NCBI GenBank assembly: GCA_027029065.1
Contig: JALVGO010000151.1
Coordinates: 1 to 10,897, forward strand
Direction of reading: 5' to 3'
DNA length: 10,897 nucleotides
Source: Sulfurovum sp.
Lineage (GTDB): Bacteria; Campylobacterota; Campylobacteria; Campylobacterales; Sulfurovaceae
Both the position numbers and the translations under genes were made by a program. The notes beneath the pieces were generated by a model. The model had not been told where the DNA came from. It searched no databases and saw only the letters and a program-made list of their open reading frames with translations. Below, in pieces: positions 6,337 through 10,897 of the stretch (position 1 is its first letter; every line of letters starts with the position of its first letter).

Positions 6337-6900
6337 CTTGACCCGTGCCTCAAGGGCACGAGAAAGTGACATGATGTCTATATTTTCAAGCTCTACCCCG
6401 GTAGGCACTCCCTGTGCGATCTTTGTAAATGTCAGAGGCAGACCGGAGAGTTTGTCCTCAATGTAGAGGATCATCGTATCGGTCGCGATACTTGGCGGGA
6501 AGGCAAAGATGATCTCCTCAACCCCTTCAACAGCATAAAAAAGATGTGACTCATCAAGATCCTGAATCTGCGAAACGACATAATAGACCCCGTCAAACTG
6601 TCCGCTCTCTTCAATCGTCAAGATATCTTTGGCACTCTGCACGATGCATAGCTTGGTGGTGTCACGGTAAGGATCAGAGCAGATACTGCACAGCTCATCC
6701 TCACTCATATTGTGGCACTTACTGCACTTTTGGATGCTCCCCACTGCATGTTCGATGGCATGGGCAAGCTTAAGCGCACCAAACCCATCTTCCATCACCG
6801 CATGATAGGCAAGACGCACCGCACTCTTTTTCCCAATAGAGGGAAATGACCCAAATGCTTCAACAAGATTTTCAAAGGCTTCTATTTTATGTTGTTTCAT
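6331..6900 (-). CDS. recR: Recombination protein RecR
   Basis: RecR works with RecO (and RecF) to load RecA on gapped DNA. The 189-residue product is close to the usual length (about 190-200). It has the N-terminal helix-hairpin-helix (FGSFPSIGKKSAVRLAYH, 16-33) and a four-cysteine zinc finger (C59, C62, C71, C74). The TOPRIM domain (about 85-170) ends in GVPTGVELENIDIMSLSRALEAR. The divergent IIFAFPPSIATD and ending RALEARVKV match the Campylobacterota version as I recall it, so this is not a degraded gene. The ATG at 6900 has a weak Shine-Dalgarno (AAGAG, 6910-6906) and overlaps the stop of a short upstream frame as ATGA. It converges with the sia-like operon. Confidence 0.93.
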   Translation of the reverse strand: MKQHKIEAFENLVEAFGSFPSIGKKSAVRLAYHAVMEDGFGALKLAHAIEHAVGSIQKCSKCHNMSEDELCSICSDPYRDTTKLCIVQSAKDILTIEESGQFDGVYYVVSQIQDLDESHLFYAVEGVEEIIFAFPPSIATDTMILYIEDKLSGLPLTFTKIAQGVPTGVELENIDIMSLSRALEARVKV

Positions 6901-6938
6901 TGCTGCTCTTTTGGTACGACAGCAATCGCACCCTGCAT
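6900..6938 (-). other. Short frame (MQGAIAVVPKEQQ) ending in ATGA overlap with recR
   Basis: On the minus strand ATG at 6938-6936 opens a 13-codon frame whose TGA (6902-6900) overlaps the recR ATG. The frame is open further upstream, in the same phase, back to a stop at 6986-6984, adding LVCFSIEKLLFKK before the Met. There is no Shine-Dalgarno at the ATG. It may be a leader peptide coupled to recR or the surviving end of a lost upstream gene; chance is also possible. The terminator at 6945-6970 lies inside the longer version, which argues against a working gene. Confidence 0.2.
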
Positions 6939-6944
6939 TTTTTT

Positions 6945-6970
6945 AAATAAAAGCTTTTCGATAGAAAAGC
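6945..6970 (-). terminator. Rho-independent terminator after the Dabb gene
   Basis: On the minus strand GCTTTTC-TATC-GAAAAGC (6970-6953) forms a 7-bp stem with a 4-nt loop and is followed directly by TTTTATTT (6952-6945). It lies 20 bp after the Dabb stop codon and upstream of recR. Transcription of recR therefore probably begins between here and 6901, or by read-through; no clear -10 was found there. Confidence 0.6.
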
Positions 6971-6978
6971 ATACCAAA

Positions 6979-7009
6979 ATTCCTCATTCCTCATTCCTCA
7001 TTCCTCATT
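6979..7009. repeat. 7-bp tandem repeat (ATTCCTC, 4.4 copies)
   Basis: Four full copies of ATTCCTC plus ATT run from 6979 to 7009; on the minus strand the unit reads GAGGAAT. The repeat covers the last codons and the TGA stop (6993-6991) of the Dabb gene. Because the unit length is not a multiple of three and contains TGA across the join, any change in copy number shifts the frame but still meets a stop within the array. Only the C-terminal tail would vary. Confidence 0.85.
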
Positions 7010-7305
7010 TCATCGTGCTTTTCATAGTCCACCACTTTAGAGTACTCAACCACCTCTTTAATGAAGTCAACCACCTTAAGGTGTTCAGGATGCACAGCAT
7101 AGGCTTCCAGCCCCTCTTTTCTCTCAAATGTCGTGATAATACTCAGATCCATCGCCCGCTCTTCTTTGGAGAAATTCAGCCCCACATCAATACTGCGAAG
7201 TGTCGGTACCGCACCCATCAGGTTTTCAAGCATCTGCTTTGCCTGTATCATGTTAGCCTGTTTGTGTTCTTCTTTGAACTTGAAAAGTACAATGTGTACG
7301 ACCAT
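6991..7305 (-). CDS. Dabb (stress-responsive alpha/beta-barrel) domain protein
   Basis: A 104-residue protein with the Dabb pattern: MVVHIVLFKFKEE at the start, LRSIDVGLNFSKEERAMDLSIITTF in the middle and AYAVHPEHLKVVDFIKEVV with the conserved H-P-x-H-x-x-V. Dabb proteins are small dimeric ferredoxin-like barrels; members include stress-induced plant proteins and a polyketide cyclase, and most bacterial ones have no known function. The last residues (KHDEMRNEE) are encoded by a 7-bp tandem repeat and are probably not structural. The start has a good AAGGTG (7318-7313) about 7 nt upstream, and a minus-strand TATAAT lies at 7337-7332. It is divergent from dnaJ. Confidence 0.85.
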   Translation of the reverse strand: MVVHIVLFKFKEEHKQANMIQAKQMLENLMGAVPTLRSIDVGLNFSKEERAMDLSIITTFERKEGLEAYAVHPEHLKVVDFIKEVVEYSKVVDYEKHDEMRNEE

Positions 7306-7323
7306 AGTTGCCCACCTTTTTTT

Positions 7324-7360
7324 AATTCGCCATTATAACGAAATTATGGTAGAATTCGCC
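7324..7360. promoter_or_regulatory. Divergent promoters of the Dabb gene and dnaJ with a direct repeat
   Basis: On the minus strand TATAAT (7337-7332) is a good -10 for the Dabb gene. On the plus strand TGGTAGAAT (7347-7355) is an extended -10 for dnaJ. The octamer AATTCGCC occurs at 7324-7331 and again at 7353-7360, 29 bp apart, each copy next to one predicted transcription start. No CIRCE (HrcA) or HAIR (HspR) element is visible before dnaJ. The role of the octamer is unknown. Confidence 0.4.
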
Positions 7361-7391
7361 CAATATTTTGTAATGAAACAGGAGCACGTCA

Positions 7392-8525
7392 ATGACGGAA
7401 ATGGACTACTATGAAATTCTCGAAGTAAGCAGGGACTGCAGCGGTGCCGAACTGAAAAAAGCCTACCGGAAACTGGCACTGAAGTACCATCCGGACAGAA
7501 ACCCTGATGACAAGGAAGCCGAAGAGAAGTTCAAACTGATCAATGAAGCCTATCAGGTGCTCAGTGACGATGAGAAACGTGCCGTCTACGACCGCTACGG
7601 CAAAGAGGGACTTCAGGGTCAGGGAGCCGGCGGCGGATTTGGCAATGCGAGTATGGATGATATTATGGATATCTTCAACTCCATGTTCGGAGGCGGCGGC
7701 GGATTTGGCGGCGGATTTGGACGCAGCAGACGTGATCCAAGCCAGAAGTATGCGCTTGACCTTGAAATGGAACTGCCTTTGAAGTTTAACGAAGCGGTCT
7801 TTGGCTGCGAAAAGAAGATCGACATCACCTACAAAACCTACTGCCGTGACTGTGACGGTACCGGAGCAAAAGACGGCAAACTAAGTACCTGTGACTACTG
7901 TGGCGGACAAGGGCAGATCATGATGCGTCAGGGCTTCATGACCTTCACCCAAGAGTGTCCGAAATGTCACGGTATGGGGAAAAAGATCGAACAAAAATGC
8001 TCCTCCTGCCACGGCAAGGGGTATGAGACAAAAGAGGATACCGTCACCATCAAGATCCCTGCGGGGGTTGACAGCGGCAACAGACTCCGTGCACAGGGTT
8101 ACGGTAACAAAGCCAAGAACGGACAGCGCGGTGATCTCTACCTTGTCTTCTATGTCGAGGAGGATGAACACTTTGTCCGTAATGGGAACGATGTCTATAT
8201 TGAAGTACCGGTCTTCTTCACCCAAGCGATCCTCGGAGAGACCATTACCATCCCCGCACTCAAAGGAGAGCTTGAGCTCGAACTCAAACAGGGAACCAAA
8301 GACCGTGAACAGTTTGTCTTTGAAGGAGAAGGGATTGCAGATGTCCACAGCGGTCGCAAAGGACGGCTCATCGCCCAGATCAAGATGGTACTGCCCAAAA
8401 AGACCAATGACGAACAGCGCCAGCTGCTTGAAAAGCTTCAGGAGAGCTACGGCGTAGAGAGCCGTCCGCACAAAAGTACTTTTGAGTCTGCTTTTGAACG
8501 TATCAAGGGCTGGTTTAAGGGCTAA
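7392..8525 (+). CDS. dnaJ: Chaperone protein DnaJ (Hsp40)
   Basis: DnaJ delivers unfolded proteins to DnaK and stimulates its ATPase. The 377-residue protein has all parts of a class A Hsp40: a J domain (5-70) with HPD at 33-35, and a Gly/Phe-rich linker (75-110). Four CxxCxGxG zinc motifs start at C151, C167, C189 and C203. A C-terminal substrate-binding region (about 215-340) includes [23 protein letters not shown]. The ATG at 7392 follows AGGAG (7380-7384) by 7 nt. It stands apart from dnaK and grpE here. It converges with the DUF5718 gene 9 bp away, and no hairpin terminator is visible between them. Confidence 0.97.
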   Translation: MTEMDYYEILEVSRDCSGAELKKAYRKLALKYHPDRNPDDKEAEEKFKLINEAYQVLSDDEKRAVYDRYGKEGLQGQGAGGGFGNASMDDIMDIFNSMFGGGGGFGGGFGRSRRDPSQKYALDLEMELPLKFNEAVFGCEKKIDITYKTYCRDCDGTGAKDGKLSTCDYCGGQGQIMMRQGFMTFTQECPKCHGMGKKIEQKCSSCHGKGYETKEDTVTIKIPAGVDSGNRLRAQGYGNKAKNGQRGDLYLVFYVEEDEHFVRNGNDVYIEVPVFFTQAILGETITIPALKGELELELKQGTKDREQFVFEGEGIADVHSGRKGRLIAQIKMVLPKKTNDEQRQLLEKLQESYGVESRPHKSTFESAFERIKGWFKG

Positions 8526-8534
8526 TCACTATCT

Positions 8535-9332
8535 CTATACAACCTTCTGATACAATATGATCTTGCTTTCAGATGGAACTATTGTTCCTTCTTCTTTAGT
8601 TGTATCATATGCTATCACATACACTTCATCACCACTTTGCAGATAGTGTGATTCACCAAATTCGGCATAGGCTGTCGCACCGATGCTGATGAGTGCCTGT
8701 TTTGGATAGCCACAGTTCTTTAAATGCATGGCAATATCCTCCAGCGGTCCAAAATCTTTCTGTTTGTTCATCTTCTCGATCAGCCACCGCTTGAGCTTTC
8801 CATAAAAGTAGCTGTAGCCAGGCAACGGCGCGTCCACACCGTAAGGATACAGCACCCCGTCACGTTTGACAAATGAGCAGAGATGGTAGCTGTCCATCAC
8901 GCCGCCCTCTTCAAAACGGTCTATCTCGATCCACTTGTCACCGATCCCTTTGGAGTCTGGTCCCCATGATTTCTTTTCGGAGATCTTTTTTGCACCCTCT
9001 TTTCGGATAGTACAGTCATTGAATGTTGTAAACTTTCTGGCAACAAGATCTGTTACCGCCATTGTCTCATCATAGACAATGTCAAACAGCACAGCAATCT
9101 CCGGTTCTACTTGGGCATTTGCCTCATGAGGGGGCAGTTGCAGTCTCTCTGAACCAATAGAGTAGATACCAAGGAAATCATCACTCCCGGGAAGATAGAA
9201 CGGAAAAATGCCTTTTGGTGCCTCCGGTGCTTCTGTCACAACATTTTCAAAATCTTTCAGCTCACCTGCCTGTTCAAGATGATGTGCAAAGTTTCCGGCT
9301 ACCCCAAGCCCTATACAATCTTTTAGGTTCAT
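8535..9332 (-). CDS. DUF5718 family protein, possible fumarylacetoacetase-like fold
   Basis: A 265-residue protein that I recognise as the DUF5718 family from MNLKDCIGLGVAGNFAHHLEQAGE at its start, PKGIFPFYLPGSDDFL (39-54) and FNDCTIRKEGAKKISEKKSWG (104-124). Its function is unknown. Parts resemble the fumarylacetoacetate hydrolase fold: QVEPEIAVL (74-82) recalls the metal-binding E-x-E strand, TFNDCTIR (103-110) the ND-x-S/T-R motif, and LQSGDEVYV (231-239) the C-terminal GD-x-V strand. That link is inference. ATG 9332 is preferred to 9380 because it has AGAGG (9341-9337) 4 nt upstream and begins the family homology; the extra N-terminal residues would cross the promoter. No signal peptide or membrane segment is seen. 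Confidence 0.75.
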   Translation of the reverse strand: MNLKDCIGLGVAGNFAHHLEQAGELKDFENVVTEAPEAPKGIFPFYLPGSDDFLGIYSIGSERLQLPPHEANAQVEPEIAVLFDIVYDETMAVTDLVARKFTTFNDCTIRKEGAKKISEKKSWGPDSKGIGDKWIEIDRFEEGGVMDSYHLCSFVKRDGVLYPYGVDAPLPGYSYFYGKLKRWLIEKMNKQKDFGPLEDIAMHLKNCGYPKQALISIGATAYAEFGESHYLQSGDEVYVIAYDTTKEEGTIVPSESKIILYQKVV

Positions 9333-9333
9333 C

Positions 9334-9678
9334 TTACCTCTTTTTTGCAGCATTATAACATGTGTCATAAAAAAGTACACGCATACTGCACATACATTTT
9401 TTATACTTGGTCAATATAGCGATTACAAAAAAGGAGATTGTATCTTTGTCAAGGAACCTGTAGACAAGATCAAGCGCCTTCATGTGACCTACGACCTGAT
9501 TGTGTTCTGCCAACGATTTCCCCTGTACTGTCAAACCGTTTTCAATAATGAAGGTTGTATCCCCTTCTGTCAGGGTATTGCCTTCTATGGCATTGGAGTT
9601 GTAGGTCCATGTTATTTTGAGTTTCTTAAGAAGCTCTTCTTTTTCATATTCTTCCAGGCTTTCAAATTCCTCACCCAT
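9334..9678 (-). pseudogene. Truncated Fic-family gene (autoinhibitory N-terminus only)
   Basis: The 114-residue frame begins like a Fic protein: EEYEKEELLKKLKITWTYNS, then the inhibitory motif S-x-x-x-E-G (SNAIEG, S28-E32-G33), NTLTEGDT and LAEHNQVVGHMKALDLVY. Homology stops near residue 82 (DKDTIS, about position 9433). The last 32 residues (starting FFVIAILTKYKK) are unlike Fic and overlie the DUF5718 promoter. The catalytic HxFxxGNGR motif is absent, so no AMP-transferase activity is expected. Full-length relatives are about 300-400 residues. The start at 9678 has an AGAAGG Shine-Dalgarno about 9 nt upstream; an upstream ATG at 9723 is less likely. It follows hipA by 76 bp in the same direction. 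It is either a deletion remnant or, less likely, a free inhibitor-like peptide. Confidence 0.65.
9352..9360 (-). promoter_or_regulatory. Extended -10 promoter of the DUF5718 gene
   Basis: On the minus strand TGTTATAAT (9360-9352) is a perfect extended -10, 19 nt from the ATG at 9332. Transcription would start near 9345, leaving a leader of only about 13 nt that just holds the Shine-Dalgarno AGAGG. The promoter lies inside the abnormal tail of the truncated fic frame. Confidence 0.55.
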
Positions 9679-9713
9679 AGTAAAACCCCTTCTTTTGTAT
9701 ACAGATTGTATCT
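9435..9713. repeat. 11-bp direct repeat flanking the fic remnant
   Basis: AGATTGTATCT occurs at 9435-9445 and at 9703-9713, 268 bp apart. The first copy lies exactly where Fic homology ends; the second lies in the leader just upstream of the fic start codon. It may mark a recombination or deletion event, or be a shared binding site, since the unit is itself a short palindrome (AGAT-TGT-ATCT). Confidence 0.5.
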
Positions 9714-9735
9714 CATGCATCAATGATATATTATA
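9695..9735 (-). promoter_or_regulatory. Candidate promoter and operator of the fic remnant
   Basis: A minus-strand TATAAT lies at 9735-9730, 52 bp before the ATG at 9678, with no good -35. Downstream of it, the inverted repeat ATACA-GAT-TGTAT (9699-9711) and two TTGTAT copies 11 bp apart (9695-9700 and 9706-9711) would fall in the 5' leader. This layout is typical of an operator, but the binding protein is unknown. It is also possible that the remnant is transcribed only from hipA. Confidence 0.3.
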
Positions 9736-9754
9736 GCGAAACTCCTACAACGAC

Positions 9755-10897
9755 TTATAGAATTTTGGGACTGTTTATTGTCTGGTCAGAATCCTCATCC
9801 GACAAAGACTTTATGTTAAAAAGCGACTTTGTGTCCGGTTGTTTGCGTACACCCCTTTTGGGCTTGTGCCTTCTTGCTCTTTTTAATGCATCCCCGAAAT
9901 GTGATACAGATATCGGTCTTATACTTTGCGCGATCTCTTTTGCTGTCTCCGAAGAAACACCGTTTTCAAGAAGACAGCCTCCGGCTTCAGCAAACAGGTC
10001 ACTGATCTTCTCAATGGTCTCTTTCATAAAATTCGGTTCCATACCGCTGTTCAGCCCGCATACAAGAAGATCATCCAGAGAGATATCTTCAACCTTGCCG
10101 TTCACCGTCATTCGATGCTGTCCGAAGGTCGCATGACCGTATGAGTGGATAATGTCATATGCCGGGGAAAGCGACCACTTCCCGCTGTCATCCATCAGGA
10201 AGGAGAAGTTCTTGATATGATCATCGCAATTCTGCCCGATCACATTGAATACCATCCTCCGGTATGCCTCTTCCGCCGCTGTCTGGCTTTTGGTCAGAAC
10301 CTGTGATATCCTGATATACTTTTCGTAGGAAAAAGTTCTGTTCATGAAATCTTCATGCGTAAGCCCAGCCAAAGTGGCCTGATGGAATTTTTTGCCTGTT
10401 TTTGCATCTCTGTCAAAACGTTTTGTGGCAAAATGCGTATCATTGCCGGAACGGATCAGGGATACCTCCGGTATATCGATCCCGGCGTCTTTGGCAATCT
10501 GATTGTATGCGTATTCTATCCTGGTCAGTTCCTTGCCACGTTCATCGAACTTGATGATATACGCTTCCATATCCTCTTTCATATGGGACGTATGGCACAG
10601 GCACACCCTGTCTTCTTTTGGGTTCCAGAGGACCGATGCCTTCGGCCGTGCACCTCCCGGAGAGGCATGGGCAAGGATCTCTTTGAGCACGTCACCCGTT
10701 TTCCCGGAATAAAGTTTGTCTATCTCGGAGGCATACGCTTTGATCTTCAGGGCGATATCATACTCTCTTTTGCGTGCCGGTGCATATTCAATGGCGCCTA
10801 TACCGTCATCACCGATATAGGAGAGCATTTCAACGGTACTCAGTCTGAAATGATCAGATACGATCCCTCGCTCTTTTTTGAAATACTCTCTCATGAC
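9755..10897 (-). CDS. HipA-family serine/threonine kinase toxin, C-terminal part (5' end outside window)
   Basis: HipA kinases phosphorylate translation factors such as glutamyl-tRNA synthetase and cause growth arrest when not held by HipB. The visible 380 codons cover the kinase. Counting from the Met at 10894, YIGDDGIGAIEY (26-37) is the end of the N-terminal subdomain. SPGGARPKA (78-86) is the Gly-rich loop with a possible autophosphorylated Ser. AYIIKFD (111-117) carries the ATP-binding Lys, CDDHIKNFS (223-231) the catalytic Asp and Asn, and YDIIH (246-250) the metal-binding Asp. All key residues are present. The frame is open to the edge (GTC before the Met) and the family's first domain is missing, so the Met is internal and the gene continues upstream. 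The tail is long and basic (RRHKPKRGVRK, 341-351). No hipB is in the window. Confidence 0.85.
   Translation of the reverse strand, partial: VMREYFKKERGIVSDHFRLSTVEMLSYIGDDGIGAIEYAPARKREYDIALKIKAYASEIDKLYSGKTGDVLKEILAHASPGGARPKASVLWNPKEDRVCLCHTSHMKEDMEAYIIKFDERGKELTRIEYAYNQIAKDAGIDIPEVSLIRSGNDTHFATKRFDRDAKTGKKFHQATLAGLTHEDFMNRTFSYEKYIRISQVLTKSQTAAEEAYRRMVFNVIGQNCDDHIKNFSFLMDDSGKWSLSPAYDIIHSYGHATFGQHRMTVNGKVEDISLDDLLVCGLNSGMEPNFMKETIEKISDLFAEAGGCLLENGVSSETAKEIAQSIRPISVSHFGDALKRARRHKPKRGVRKQPDTKSLFNIKSLSDEDSDQTINSPKIL

Noticed and set aside
6344..6360. GC-rich stem CGTGCC-N5-GGCACG near the recR stop as a terminator
   Set aside because: It lies within recR codons, and on neither strand is it followed directly by a T-run.
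6979..7009. Possible CRISPR-like or larger repeat array
   Set aside because: The unit is only 7 bp and copies are directly adjacent without spacers; it is a simple tandem repeat.
6889..7338. 149-codon plus-strand frame across the Dabb gene
   Set aside because: It is antisense to the Dabb gene, includes the tandem repeat, and has no supporting motif.
7306..7391. CIRCE or HAIR heat-shock operator before dnaJ
   Set aside because: No TTAGCACTC-N9-GAGTGCTAA or CTTGAGT-N7-ACTCAAG match is present in the interval.
7881..8471. 196-codon open frame on the minus strand opposite dnaJ
   Set aside because: It is antisense to the strongly conserved zinc-finger and C-terminal domains of dnaJ, resembles no known protein and has no sensible start; it is a shadow of dnaJ codon bias.
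9723..10136. 137-codon plus-strand frame opposite hipA, possibly a HipB-like antitoxin
   Set aside because: It contains no helix-turn-helix and is antisense to conserved HipA kinase motifs.

Overview
The window looks like chromosomal DNA of a Campylobacterota (epsilonproteobacterial) species, most like the Sulfurovum/Sulfurimonas group. The best support is RecR, whose TOPRIM region has the form I recall from Helicobacter and relatives (IIFAFPPSIATD, then GVPTGVELENIDIMSLSRAL). AT-rich intergenic regions, promoters with an extended -10 and no clear -35, and moderate GC fit the same group. The genus is an inference; no 16S or other decisive marker is present.

Layout. 1-96: probable left end of an IS481-type insertion sequence, with only the first 14 codons of its transposase, on the minus strand. 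127-396: rpsO (minus). 552-1993 (plus): an Rrf2 regulator with three cysteines, overlapping by 1 nt a DHH phosphoesterase of the NrnB type. 2094-6326 (plus): a tight four-gene operon of siaC-like, cytosolic histidine kinase, siaB-like and siaA-like (SpoIIE phosphatase) genes. 6331-6900: recR (minus). 6991-7305: a small Dabb protein (minus) with a 7-bp tandem repeat at its 3' end and a terminator after it. 7392-8525: dnaJ (plus). 8535-9332: a DUF5718 protein (minus). 9334-9678: a truncated Fic gene keeping only the autoinhibitory N-terminus (minus). 9755-10897: hipA (minus), cut by the window edge.

The most interesting part is the 4.2-kb operon. In Pseudomonas aeruginosa, SiaA (PP2C-like phosphatase), SiaB (kinase) and SiaC (the phosphorylated switch protein) control the diguanylate cyclase SiaD. 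Here all three switch proteins are present, but no GGDEF gene is. The output position is taken by a sensor-less histidine kinase with an N-terminal coiled coil. The SiaA-like protein senses through two tandem periplasmic solute-binding (PBPb) domains. The reading is an extracytoplasmic solute, then SpoIIE phosphatase, SiaC phosphorylation state, histidine kinase and an unlinked response regulator. The components are seen in the sequence; the wiring is inferred.

The right end (fic remnant, hipA) looks like an accessory toxin area. It meets the conserved DUF5718 gene at a junction marked by an 11-bp direct repeat. No tRNA, rRNA or CRISPR array was seen.
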